A stretch of DNA of 64,000 nucleotides from Steroidobacter sp. Lineage in GTDB: Bacteria > Pseudomonadota > Gammaproteobacteria > Steroidobacterales > Steroidobacteraceae. The stretch covers positions 34,217 through 98,216 of the forward strand of contig JAICPY010000003.1 of the NCBI GenBank assembly GCA_025929585.1, given 5' to 3'. A program made the translations under genes and the position numbers. This document shows positions 16,405-24,566 of this stretch, one piece after another (position 1 is the first letter of the stretch; each line of letters opens with the position of its first letter). Below the pieces are notes generated by a model that saw nothing but the letters and a program-made list of their open reading frames with translations, made no database searches and was not told the origin of the DNA.

Positions 16405-17949
16405 CTACGTGCGGGCCCGACGGGCCGCGATCAACCCCAAAGCTGTGAGCAGCATCGCAAGCCACGCGATCACATCGCCGATTCGCATGTAAATAGTCGA
16501 ACTACCGTTCGTGATCAGCGGCACGTCGGCGACTAAAGTTTCTCTCGTCCATTGACCGGTGCGATGCGCAATGCGTCCCGCTGGATCGACGATCGCGCTG
16601 ATGCCCGTATTGGTCGCGCGAATCAGTGCACGCCGCGTTTCGATGGAGCGAAAGCTCGCGAGCACTAAGTGGATCGTCGGCTCGTGGGTGTCGCCGTACC
16701 ATGAATCGTTCGTTACGTTGACGAGGATGTCCGCAGGGCCGTCATTACGCCAGATTCTGCGCGGTAGAGACGGAATGATGTCTTCGTAACACACCGTCGG
16801 CAGAAAGGCGATGCCTTCCCATCGCAAGTGCTCGAACGAGCTGCCATGCGTGAACCAGCTTTGATTGCCGATGCGACCGATCGCTGGAATCAACCGCGTC
16901 AACGGCAGTGTCTCGCCGAAGGCGAGCAGTTCCACCTTGTCGTATGAGCCCAGCAGCTTCCCAGCACCGGACATCAGCACGATGCTATTGAAATACTCGG
17001 CTCTACCATCGCGATTCGCGTCATCGATGGACAACGCACCCATGATGATGGGCTTGCCCAACGTTGCGATCGCCGCGTTTGCCGGCTCATGGCCGTCTTT
17101 GCGAATGAAGCCGTCGTAAACCGACTCCGGCCAGACGAGCAAGTCGACATCGGGGCGTTGCTTCACCAGCTCCGCAGACATGCTTAGATGTTCCCGCATG
17201 AACTTCCGCGGGCTGTTGGTTTTGTCGTGCGAGCCGAGATTCGTTTGCACCATTCCGACTCTGACGGTGCGCGCATCCGCAATGCTCGCCTCGATCGCAG
17301 GCAGCCGAAGCAAGCCGTAGAGGACGCTCACGGCGAGGAGAGACAATGGCGTTACGATGCGTGCCAACGCTGCTTTACGAGCGGTGACTCTCGCCTCGAG
17401 CAGCTCGTAAACAGCACCGTTCAACAATCCGATGATGGCGCTCAATCCGAGCACGCCAGTGATATCGACGATTTGAGTCAGCGCCGTGAACTCGTATTGC
17501 GAATTGCCGATGTAGCTGGGAAACAGCAACGGGTAGGCGTATTCGACCGCGACCAATGCGATAGGCAAGCTCCAGACAGGTGCGACATTGAGCTTGAGCT
17601 GAGCATGGCGCACGAGCGCGATGACGATCGCGACGAGCAATCCTTGAAATGCACACAGAAAAAAGAAACCCAAGATCGCCAACACGATCGGCGTGCCGCC
17701 AAACTCGGAAATGAGGTGGACGACCCAGTAGAAGCCACCTGCATTGGTCACGATGCCGAACAGCCATCCCCACAACAAGGCGCGTCTTGGCCGCAGGTCG
17801 CGAACCGCGTATAGCACCGGAACGAAGCAAAACCAGGTCAGTGGAAATAGATCGAACGACAAGAAGCTCAGAAAATACAGCACGGCGCCGAAGACGCAGA
17901 GTGCGAGGGTTTTGAGATTGGTTCGATGAGTTGGCGGCACGAGGATCAA
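16405..17949 (-). CDS. lnt: Apolipoprotein N-acyltransferase
   Basis: About 200 residues with six to seven membrane helices are followed by a nitrilase-like periplasmic domain and a final helix (VIAWLAMLLTALGLIAA). The Glu-Lys-Cys triad is visible as E275 (VWPESVYDG), K338 (SYDKVELLAFGE) and C387 (PTVCYEDI). It transfers the third acyl chain to lipoproteins. The track start is TTG 17949; GTG 17940 is an alternative and no strong Shine-Dalgarno sequence decides. The usual partner ybeX/corC is not adjacent here. Confidence 0.92.
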   Translation of the reverse strand: MILVPPTHRTNLKTLALCVFGAVLYFLSFLSFDLFPLTWFCFVPVLYAVRDLRPRRALLWGWLFGIVTNAGGFYWVVHLISEFGGTPIVLAILGFFFLCAFQGLLVAIVIALVRHAQLKLNVAPVWSLPIALVAVEYAYPLLFPSYIGNSQYEFTALTQIVDITGVLGLSAIIGLLNGAVYELLEARVTARKAALARIVTPLSLLAVSVLYGLLRLPAIEASIADARTVRVGMVQTNLGSHDKTNSPRKFMREHLSMSAELVKQRPDVDLLVWPESVYDGFIRKDGHEPANAAIATLGKPIIMGALSIDDANRDGRAEYFNSIVLMSGAGKLLGSYDKVELLAFGETLPLTRLIPAIGRIGNQSWFTHGSSFEHLRWEGIAFLPTVCYEDIIPSLPRRIWRNDGPADILVNVTNDSWYGDTHEPTIHLVLASFRSIETRRALIRATNTGISAIVDPAGRIAHRTGQWTRETLVADVPLITNGSSTIYMRIGDVIAWLAMLLTALGLIAARRART

Positions 17950-18442
17950 CGAGGCTTAGTGAGGAGCGCGATGGTAGCGAGCCGCGCGGTGGAAGGGCAA
18001 ACGGCTGAAGCGAGTGCTGGATTCTTAGGCAGATGCTCGGTTCCAACCATCGCTTGAAACGGGGCAACCAGGTGTAGGAGGCCCCCTCCCTAACCCTCCC
18101 CCGTAAACAGGGGAGGGAATCGGAATAGAAAAAGAGAATCGGACGGAAAGGGAGGTCCGCTGGTGCGGTCCGTGGTCTACGGCTAAGGCGCTGACCTAGG
18201 AAGTAGGACGTACTGCTGAAGCATCTCGTACATCGAAATCATCATCCCATGCGCGCAACCTTCTCTTCAATTCCCTCCCCTGCTTGCGGGGGAGGGCTAG
18301 GGAGGGGGCCTCTTGAGCTCGAGCACCTACTGTCGATAACGCGAAGTTGATCCGTCTGTCAGAGCGCTCCAACTCCTCACTTCCGTATTGCGAAGGGCTC
18401 TTGGAAAGCGCTATAGACAAGAGACAAACGTAGGAGAGAACC
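17950..18442. other. Gene-free stretch with palindromic REP pair
   Basis: No gene is seen. The stretch holds two inverted REP-like copies (18077-18120 and 18268-18314) around about 150 bases, and a ggtccgtggtctacgg heptamer-like run near 18156-18185. The ORF at 18196-18444 on the minus strand covers the repeat and is spurious. Confidence 0.65.
18077..18314. mobile_element. MITE-like palindromic element made of two REP copies
   Basis: Gaggccccctccctaaccctcccccgtaaacaggggagggaat at 18077-18120 is matched almost perfectly, in reverse complement, by attccctcccctgcttgcgggggagggctagggagggggcctc at 18270-18312. About 150 bases without coding capacity lie between. The arrangement resembles a miniature inverted-repeat element or a REP doublet (BIME). 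Confidence 0.6.
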
Positions 18443-19270
18443 ATGCGAGTGTTTGCCGCGATGACATTCTCAATAGTAATCGGCGTGCTCTGGGCTCCTC
18501 TTCAGGTCTCGGCCCAAGAGATCTCCGCAGCCGTGATGCACGAGATCAGCTGCGAGGATGCGGCGGAGAAACGCACGCCGATAGGCAAGCTCGTAAACAA
18601 CATGTGGAACAAGCAGGCAATCGGTGAGCAGCCCTTTAGACAATGTTTGTTGTTTAGGCGTGTTGGTGGAGCTGAGGAGTACGGATGGTCATGGGACTGG
18701 CCCGAATCGAGCAAGGCCGTGTTGGCATTCCCTCAAGTGACGTTTGGCTGGAAGCCGTGGAACGGCGGTGAGTCGACGATTGCTCAATTGCCGATCCGCA
18801 TCGATGAGATGGGCGCTATGCAGTTGGATTACGGCCTCGAGCTACAGGCAACGGGTCATTACTTGCTCTCCGCGGCACTTTGGTTTACGCGAACAGGCAA
18901 GACGAGCCGAGAGCCTAATCCGAAGGACATCAGCGCAGATCTCAATATTTGGATGGAAGTCTCCGGCTTCGAACCCACAGGCTCGAAGATTGCGGACGTG
19001 ACGGTAGACGGTGCGAACTATGAGCTCTGGCATTCCGCCGATATGGGCGATGCCTCGGGCACAAATGCAAACCGGTGGCAGCACATCGTTTATCGCGTCA
19101 GCATACCGACGCGCCGTGCATCCCTTGATCTTCGCCGATTCATTTCGCACGCCGTCGAACATAACTTGCTATCGGCCTCTCACTACGTTTCAAGCGTCGA
19201 GATCGGCAACGAAGTCATGGCCGGAGAAGGGATGGCTTGGGTTAGGCGTTTGAACCTGGAGATCCGATAA
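18443..19270 (+). CDS. Exported GH12-like beta-jelly-roll protein
   Basis: ATG 18443 follows AGGAGAG. A signal peptide (MRVFAAMTFSIVIGVLWAPLQVSAQ) precedes about 250 residues. LPIRIDEMGAMQLDYGLELQATGHYLLSAALWF, ISADLNIWMEVSGF and YVSSVEIGNEVMAGEGMAWV follow the strand order of glycoside hydrolase family 12. ADLNIWME aligns with the usual E-x-M-I-W nucleophile strand but has Asp at the nucleophile position, while E in VEIGNE fits the acid/base. Endoglucanase or xyloglucanase activity is therefore possible but unproven. Confidence 0.6.
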   Translation: MRVFAAMTFSIVIGVLWAPLQVSAQEISAAVMHEISCEDAAEKRTPIGKLVNNMWNKQAIGEQPFRQCLLFRRVGGAEEYGWSWDWPESSKAVLAFPQVTFGWKPWNGGESTIAQLPIRIDEMGAMQLDYGLELQATGHYLLSAALWFTRTGKTSREPNPKDISADLNIWMEVSGFEPTGSKIADVTVDGANYELWHSADMGDASGTNANRWQHIVYRVSIPTRRASLDLRRFISHAVEHNLLSASHYVSSVEIGNEVMAGEGMAWVRRLNLEIR

Positions 19271-19322
19271 CTCGCCTATCTAAAGTATCTCGGGTCGCCG
19301 CCACGTTTGACTGACATAGGTT

Positions 19323-20429
19323 CTAGATCAGCTCGTGTTCGGATTCTTCAGTTCGTAAGTAGAGATCACGGCCGACGCCAAGAATCTCATCCACGGTAAG
19401 CAGGCCCATACAAGGCATTGCGCCCCGGCTGTGAATTTCGCCTCGCAGTATTTTTCGCGCCAGTGCAATCGCGGGAAAACAAGGAATATCGGGGCCGTGA
19501 TCGTTCTCGGCTATGAGATACCAACTGCGCGAGCGAGCGACGTTATTGTGATTCAAACCTCGGATCGTCACATGCATTGCGCTGCATCGAGAGCCGAACG
19601 GAGCCAGCGCCAGTGCGGCGCGATGAAGCCGCGGCACGTATGGAACGAGGGTACGAAGGATACCGGCGCGCACTAACCAGGAGCCGATCCACAGCCCGAG
19701 CATGCTGTATTTCGGTCCCACTCCTGCGCGGAACGTTACGCGTTCCAATGTTGCATATCTTTGCGGAAACAACTGCAAATCGGGCACATCGCAGTTTGCG
19801 ATCCAACGTGTGCCGACCGGGCGCGGATACGATTGCGAACGCATATCTTGCCAGCCGTGAACCGTCTTCCACGAACCGTCGCGCCATTGAGTGAAGGGCC
19901 TTCCCACATAGGCCAGTACTCCGTCCATTGTGGCTCTTCCTGGAGGACGAGCACCGGAGCTGATGCCTACATCGAGTTCTTGCATGCGCGAGAACTGCGG
20001 AGAGAATTTGTCGACGACGGCAGAAGACAATGCGGGGAGTGAGCTTGCCCCACTGACGATTAGAACTGCATTCGCTTGCGCCTGTGCATCGAGCTCACGA
20101 ATACCGCACACATAGGCGCGTCCATCCGCGAGATCGATGTAGTGAGTGCCTGTATCGATACAGGCACGTGCAACTGCGTAGCTCTGGTTCTGAAAAGGGC
20201 CGGCCGTATGGATCAGAAGATCTGCACTTAGGCTCCGCAGGATCTCCGGCAGTTCTTCTGCTGCGGTGTCGATTGCAATACCGTGGGCACCGACTTCTCG
20301 TGCGATGGCCTGAGCTTTGGTTGCATTCCTGCCCGCAACAACAATTCGATAGGTTTCATCGCCAGCCAACGCTTGGACGATACGCCGGCCGAAGTTTCCG
20401 TACCCACCGAGCACCACAACTGTCCGCAT
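19323..20429 (-). CDS. Saccharopine dehydrogenase-like NAD(P)-binding protein
   Basis: The 368-residue protein begins with a Rossmann motif, VVVLGGYGNFGRRIVQAL (residues 4-21), then VAGRNATKAQAIA and LLIHTAGPFQ, as in PF03435. SGASSLPALSSAVVD follows. It lacks clear lysine-pathway neighbours. It is the last gene of a minus-strand run cls - DUF4166 - DCC - this gene, starting 10 bases after the DCC stop. The substrate is likely a lipid or polyketide-type intermediate, which is only inference. A small GAGTTG-AGA-CAACTC hairpin lies just before its start. Confidence 0.82.
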   Translation of the reverse strand: MRTVVVLGGYGNFGRRIVQALAGDETYRIVVAGRNATKAQAIAREVGAHGIAIDTAAEELPEILRSLSADLLIHTAGPFQNQSYAVARACIDTGTHYIDLADGRAYVCGIRELDAQAQANAVLIVSGASSLPALSSAVVDKFSPQFSRMQELDVGISSGARPPGRATMDGVLAYVGRPFTQWRDGSWKTVHGWQDMRSQSYPRPVGTRWIANCDVPDLQLFPQRYATLERVTFRAGVGPKYSMLGLWIGSWLVRAGILRTLVPYVPRLHRAALALAPFGSRCSAMHVTIRGLNHNNVARSRSWYLIAENDHGPDIPCFPAIALARKILRGEIHSRGAMPCMGLLTVDEILGVGRDLYLRTEESEHELI

Positions 20430-20439
20430 CCGAGTTGTC

Positions 20440-20841
20440 TCAACTCAGAAAGCGATCCGACAGATCGGACGGCGGTACCAAACACCTATCGTGGCGGCCG
20501 AATAGTCGATATCGATTGCGGGCGAACCAGCGATACAGCGGATCGCGAATGAACCGAGGCGTCAAACGCAAGATCGCGGCCATCCAACGCCAGCGACCAC
20601 GAAAACTATCCAGTACTCTGATCAGCGCATCGGTGTTCGTGTATCCGTTATCGCCATCCAGCAGCAAGAAGGAAATCGGATCGTCGGGGTCGATACCATG
20701 CTCGAGCAACATGGCTCGTCCGGGGCCGGATTGCATCGCCGCGAACTTGTACTGATGGTGCTCGTCATGACGTAGTACGAACTGCACCCAGCGATTGCAC
20801 AGAACGCACACGCCATCGAACACGAGAACCTTATCCTTCAT
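20440..20841 (-). CDS. DCC family (DUF393) thiol-disulfide protein
   Basis: ATG 20841 gives MKDKVLVFDGVCVLCNRWVQFVL with the DxxCxxC (DGVCVLC) motif that defines the DCC family; the longer track ORF starts inside the preceding gene. The 133-residue product continues with LLLDGDNGYTNTDALIRVL and LYRWFARNRYRLFGR, all typical. It is a thioredoxin-like predicted oxidoreductase. Its start overlaps the DUF4166 stop by 11 bases, implying translational coupling. Confidence 0.88.
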   Translation of the reverse strand: MKDKVLVFDGVCVLCNRWVQFVLRHDEHHQYKFAAMQSGPGRAMLLEHGIDPDDPISFLLLDGDNGYTNTDALIRVLDSFRGRWRWMAAILRLTPRFIRDPLYRWFARNRYRLFGRHDRCLVPPSDLSDRFLS

Positions 20842-21370
20842 GCTCGACCAACCATCCTCGGTAATGAACCAGGGCGCCCATCCCCAGAAGCTCTGCGCGG
20901 ACATCAAAATGGTACCGACCCTCGACGATGGATTCGCGTGCCTCGCAGGTCTTGAACCACGCTCGCGGTAACGGCAACAGACCAAACAACAATGCTTCGC
21001 GTAAGCGCCAGTCGATGCGGTGCGTATCGGCGCTCAAGGCGAACTTGAATGTGATCGGGCCAAGTCGTTCCTGCAGCATGCCTGCCGCATTGCGTAAGCT
21101 GGATCGCATCTCACGTCCGCCGAAGTGGCGCGTCCACACCTCGCCTGATGTGGCTCCGTCGATCGCAATGGTCACTTCCACATCTGAGTGCGGCTCGGGC
21201 AATCTCGCAAGATGGGATATGAGCCGAACCATCCAACCCTGACCTCGAGCCACCTCGCAGCGGCCGGAATAAAGCTTAGGCGTGCGACCGTCGTGGATGC
21301 GTTTCAGAATCGGCGAGAGCTCATCGAATGCGGAGCCCAGGATTTGCGCGTAGAGGCCTGGTGTTGTCAT
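20831..21370 (-). CDS. DUF4166 domain protein
   Basis: ATG 21370 (MTTPGLYAQILGSAFDEL) is chosen over the GTG two codons upstream. The 179-residue soluble protein has the DUF4166 layout: LSPILKRIHDG, ARGQGWMVRLISHLARLPEP, WTRHFGGREMRSSL and YHFDVRAELLGMGALVHYRGWL. In other genomes DUF4166 is often fused or adjacent to NAD(P)-binding saccharopine-dehydrogenase-like and DCC proteins, as here. Function is unknown. Confidence 0.85.
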   Translation of the reverse strand: MTTPGLYAQILGSAFDELSPILKRIHDGRTPKLYSGRCEVARGQGWMVRLISHLARLPEPHSDVEVTIAIDGATSGEVWTRHFGGREMRSSLRNAAGMLQERLGPITFKFALSADTHRIDWRLREALLFGLLPLPRAWFKTCEARESIVEGRYHFDVRAELLGMGALVHYRGWLVEHEG

Positions 21371-21371
21371 G

Positions 21372-21392
21372 ACCACCAGACTTTACCTGGTG
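21372..21392 (-). promoter_or_regulatory. Stem-loop over the DUF4166 ribosome binding site
   Basis: On the minus strand CCACCAG-GTAAAGT-CTGGTGG forms a perfect 7-base stem ending 1-2 bases before the ATG at 21370, so the GGTGG ribosome binding region is inside the stem. It may limit translation of DUF4166 or act as a weak intercistronic terminator after cls. Confidence 0.45.
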
Positions 21393-21428
21393 GATGGGTT
21401 CTCCACCATCATCCGTCGGTTGCCGCTC

Positions 21429-22688
21429 TCAGAGCTGGTCATGCAACTGATACGCGACCCAGTCGAAAGCCCGTGCTTGCCATGCGCGATGCTGCCACTG
21501 CTCGAGTTTGATTTCCTTGCTGCGCTTCAGATCCTCGTTGAAGGCGTGCTTCAACTGCGCTGCGACTTTCGCATCGTGAATGCCGATTCCGACCTCTTCA
21601 TTCAGGGCGAGCGAGCGCGAATCGAAGTTCGTCGAGCCGATGTGCGACCAAATGTCATCGACGACTACGATTTTCTGATGCAGCAATGTCGGCTCGAACT
21701 CGTATAGCCTCACGCCCGCTCGCAATAGATCCGCATAGAGATGGCAACCGGCGCGTCGCACGAATGGGCTATCGGTCTTCTGCCCGGGGATCATCAGATG
21801 AATCGCAACACCGCGCTTGACCATCATCGCGAGTAATTCGCAAATGCCATCGTCGGGAGCGAAGTAGGGATTCTGGATAATGATTTCGCGCCGCGCACAA
21901 GCGATCGCAACTGTGTAAAGCAGCGCAACGGATGACAGTGCTTCGCCGGACGCACTGCTCACGACGTGGGCTCGAGAATCGCCACGCTCATCCAGCACCG
22001 GGAAGCAGCCTGGTCCCGAAGGCACGCATTTCATCTCTTCGATCCAGTTCTCCATGAAAACCGCCTGCAACGCTCGAACGACGGGGCCCTCGGCGCGGAC
22101 GGCCGTGTCGCGCCAGTGATCTTTGTCCTCACCGTTTCCCAGCCATTGATCGGCGATACCGTGCCCGAATGTATAGCCAATCGTTCCGTCCACGATCAGG
22201 AGTTTGCGGTGAGTGCGATGATTGAAGCGGCGCAGATTCCACCAATGCGGTTTGCAGTAGATCGAAACCTCGGTGCCAGCCTCGCTCAAGCGCTTCAGTT
22301 GTTCTTTGTCCGCGCTGATTCCACCCATCGCATCGATGAGCACGCGAACCTTGCAGCCTTCCCGCGCCTTACGACCAAGCAGTTCGACGAATTCGCGCTC
22401 CAATGTGCCATGGGTCCAAACGAAGCTTTCTAGATGGATGGTGTGCTTCGCTGCGGAAATATCGGCTTTCATCGCCGGGTACAGGCCGCCATTCTGCAGC
22501 ACAGTCAATGCATTGCCAGGGTAAACGGCCCCACCTGTCAATCCTGCGAGCGTCGCAAGCCCTTCTTCGATCGGCGGAAGCGTGTCCAACTCGAGCTTCA
22601 GATAGGGCGTGTGTCTTCGATGCGATAGCACGAAATAGACAGATGCCAGGAGCGCACCTGAGATGACTAGCACGATTGCCGTGAGCAC
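21429..22688 (-). CDS. cls: Cardiolipin synthase (two-HKD phospholipase D family)
   Basis: The 419-residue protein has one N-terminal membrane helix (VLVISGALLASVYFVLS) and two HKD motifs: HRKLLIVD near residue 160 with GHGIADQWLG, and HQKIVVVDD near 340 followed by HIGSTNFDSRSLALNEE. This is bacterial cardiolipin synthase. It joins two phosphatidylglycerol molecules at the inner membrane. The start is GTG 22688. It heads the four-gene run with DUF4166, DCC and the NAD(P)-binding protein. Confidence 0.9.
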   Translation of the reverse strand: MLTAIVLVISGALLASVYFVLSHRRHTPYLKLELDTLPPIEEGLATLAGLTGGAVYPGNALTVLQNGGLYPAMKADISAAKHTIHLESFVWTHGTLEREFVELLGRKAREGCKVRVLIDAMGGISADKEQLKRLSEAGTEVSIYCKPHWWNLRRFNHRTHRKLLIVDGTIGYTFGHGIADQWLGNGEDKDHWRDTAVRAEGPVVRALQAVFMENWIEEMKCVPSGPGCFPVLDERGDSRAHVVSSASGEALSSVALLYTVAIACARREIIIQNPYFAPDDGICELLAMMVKRGVAIHLMIPGQKTDSPFVRRAGCHLYADLLRAGVRLYEFEPTLLHQKIVVVDDIWSHIGSTNFDSRSLALNEEVGIGIHDAKVAAQLKHAFNEDLKRSKEIKLEQWQHRAWQARAFDWVAYQLHDQL

Positions 22689-22780
22689 GACGCGTTCCTT
22701 TGTTGTTGTCTACGATCTCGAGGCAACGCGCGCCAGGCATGCAAAGTTTCTAGGGTGCCGCACCCGACGCAAATCGACGG

Positions 22781-23437
22781 TCAATACTGCAGACGGCTAT
22801 AGACATCGTGGATCTCCCGGACGAAGGCACCCTCATCGATCTGTTCCTGGAAGATTGGAACGTTCAAGGCTCGATGAATGTCCAGCCAATCGCGCAGCGT
22901 TCGTGCGAGTCCCGCTTCTTGCCGAGCACAGTCCAATGCGCCGGGAGTGACGTTCAGTTGTTGCGCAACGCTGACGGCCCATGTTTCGAAATCTCTTCGC
23001 CGTTCCAATAAGTCCTGCCGCAAGGTCTCCGCCGCGCTCGTAATGCTCCCGGCATTGTCGCTCGCAAATGAGGCGAGCCGAGTTGTTGCCTCGCCCAGGT
23101 AAACCGCGCTGAACCATTCCGTGTGTCCGCCCGCTGCCTTCGGAAGCCACGATGGACATACCGCATTCGCGCTGGAGAATTCGGCCTTCAATATGGATTC
23201 GATTCGCCGCACGCTTTCGCACGAATCCACTCGCAGTAATCTTGATTCATGCAGATCGAAACGCTCGTGAAAGCGTGGGCTGAAGCTGCAGAGCCGGCGC
23301 AGCGGATTACAAGAGAACCCGATCTTGAACGTGGAACAGTCATAGAGCGCGAACAGATAAACGAACCATAGTCCTTCGGATTCGCTCTGCGAATCATCTG
23401 AAGCGGCAAACGGACCTTGCATCTTTGAAGTGTTCAT
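22781..23437 (-). CDS. GIY-YIG-like (T5orf172/MUG113-type) protein
   Basis: The 218-residue protein carries VYLFALYDCSTFKIGFSCNPLRRLCSF (residues 26-52) and VDSCESVRRIESILKAEF, which resemble the KIG(R/F)S-NP-RR and helix segments of T5orf172/MUG113 GIY-YIG nucleases. The C-terminal part is helical (DLLERRRDFETWAVSVAQQL). The first GIY triad is degenerate, so nuclease activity is uncertain. It is probably a stand-alone gene of accessory character. Confidence 0.65.
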   Translation of the reverse strand: MNTSKMQGPFAASDDSQSESEGLWFVYLFALYDCSTFKIGFSCNPLRRLCSFSPRFHERFDLHESRLLRVDSCESVRRIESILKAEFSSANAVCPSWLPKAAGGHTEWFSAVYLGEATTRLASFASDNAGSITSAAETLRQDLLERRRDFETWAVSVAQQLNVTPGALDCARQEAGLARTLRDWLDIHRALNVPIFQEQIDEGAFVREIHDVYSRLQY

Positions 23438-23523
23438 CGAACGGCTGTGCGCAGGCGGGGCGGGAACCGGCCGAGCTGTGATAGCGTTGATTCAGCGGAT
23501 TCATTCATATGCCGGAGAGAATC

Positions 23524-23679
23524 ATGCCGAATCGCACGACTCATCGCAGCAGTACAGATCGCAAGCTTTATGCGGAGCGCGATAAGAAGGGGCAGTTCAA
23601 AGACATCCAAAGCTACAAACAAGCTCACGGCCAAGACGTCAAGCGCAGCAGTAAAGAGGAACGCGCGAAGAAGCACTAG
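23524..23679 (+). CDS. Small lysine-rich protein, 51 residues (below ORF-track cutoff)
   Basis: ATG 23524 follows GGAGAG at 5-6 bases and encodes MPNRTTHRSSTDRKLYAERD followed by KKGQFKDIQSYKQAHGQDVK and a basic tail. The KGQFxxIQSYxxAHGxDxKRRS pattern is one I recognise from small conserved proteobacterial proteins of unknown function. It is highly charged, probably disordered, and possibly nucleic-acid binding. Confidence 0.75.
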   Translation: MPNRTTHRSSTDRKLYAERDKKGQFKDIQSYKQAHGQDVKRSSKEERAKKH

Positions 23680-23683
23680 ATTT

Positions 23684-23812
23684 GGTTGACGGTTGACGGT
23701 TGGCAGAGAGAGTTCTTATCTTGGCCGTCAACCGTCAACCGTCAACCGTCAACCGTCAACCGTCAACCGTCAACCGTCAACCGTCAACCGTCAACCGTCA
23801 ACCGTCAACCGT
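23684..23812. repeat. Heptamer inverted element with 12 CCGTCAA units
   Basis: A left arm ggttgacggttgacggttggca (23684-23705) is followed by a short loop and 12 perfect tandem CCGTCAA units (23725-23808). The right array is the reverse complement of the left word. It is the longest member of the family in the window and lies between convergent genes. Confidence 0.92.
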
Positions 23813-23832
23813 AACGTCTTAACTAGCGCCGT

Positions 23833-23879
23833 CCTCCTGTCCCTTCTCCCTCCAGGGAGAGGGTTAGGATGAGGGTCAT
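23833..23879. repeat. REP-like GC-rich repeat, variant
   Basis: Tcctgtcccttctccctccagggagagggttaggatgaggg contains the stem CTCCCT-CC-AGGGAG and resembles the dispersed REP family. It abuts the CCGTCAA array and the stop of the TPR gene. Confidence 0.6.
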
Positions 23880-23892
23880 CGCGAAGCGCTGC

Positions 23893-24564
23893 TCACCAAG
23901 GCGATTGCGGATTCGCCGCAATGTGAGCTGACGGTTTCGGCTGCGTCGCAAGCCATGCCTTGGCTTCGGCAAGCAATGGACCATTCACCTCAGCTGCGTC
24001 CTTCTGAGCGTGCTCATCGAGCCATCGATGCATGGCATTGAGCAGTTTCTGTGCTTGCTCGCCATCCAATGCATAGAGTCGCAAGTAATTGCGTTTCGCT
24101 TCCTCGAATCGATTCAATCCCAGAAATGCCTCGCCTTGATACTGAATCGCACGAGCGTAATCGGGCTTGAACTTCAGCGCGGTCGCGTATGCGGACAACG
24201 CTGGCTCGTAGCGGCCGAGCTTGCGGTTCGCGTAGCCGATGTACGTGTACGCTTCGTACATGCGCGCATCGGAGCGAACCGCTCGCTCGAACGCATCGAG
24301 TGCATCCTCGTAAGCGAGTGCCGCGTCTTTTAACACGTCGGCACGTTCGGCCTCGGTCTGTGCAGTTGACGCATCGTGGTCCAGGCGCGTCGCCCTCTCG
24401 ATGAACGCATAGCCTTCACCGTACGCGTCCTTCGCTCGCTGCGAGTAATCATCGACAGCTTGCGCGCGCTTCGCCGTGCGCTTCGGCGGCCCGTCGGCGT
24501 CCACCGAGAGCGGCATGAGCACAGCGATGGCGAACGATACGATTAATGCGCGGTGCATCAACAT
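23893..24564 (-). CDS. Exported TPR protein
   Basis: The 223-residue protein has a signal peptide (MLMHRALIVSFAIAVLMPLSVDA) and two to three TPR units: ALAYEDALDAFERAVRSDARMYEAYTYIGYANRKLGRYEPALSAYATALKFKPDYARAIQYQGEAFLGLNRF. It is presumably periplasmic. It starts 2 bases after the stop of the larger TPR gene, so the two form an operon and are likely to work together. No enzymatic motif is present. Confidence 0.8.
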   Translation of the reverse strand: MLMHRALIVSFAIAVLMPLSVDADGPPKRTAKRAQAVDDYSQRAKDAYGEGYAFIERATRLDHDASTAQTEAERADVLKDAALAYEDALDAFERAVRSDARMYEAYTYIGYANRKLGRYEPALSAYATALKFKPDYARAIQYQGEAFLGLNRFEEAKRNYLRLYALDGEQAQKLLNAMHRWLDEHAQKDAAEVNGPLLAEAKAWLATQPKPSAHIAANPQSPW

Positions 24565-24566
24565 CG

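Noticed and set aside
17188-17814. 208-residue plus-strand ORF
   Set aside because: It is antisense to lnt, Arg/Asp/Gln-rich and shows no family features.
23725-23808. CRISPR-like array
   Set aside because: Twelve contiguous 7-bp units have no spacer; this is a microsatellite-type array.
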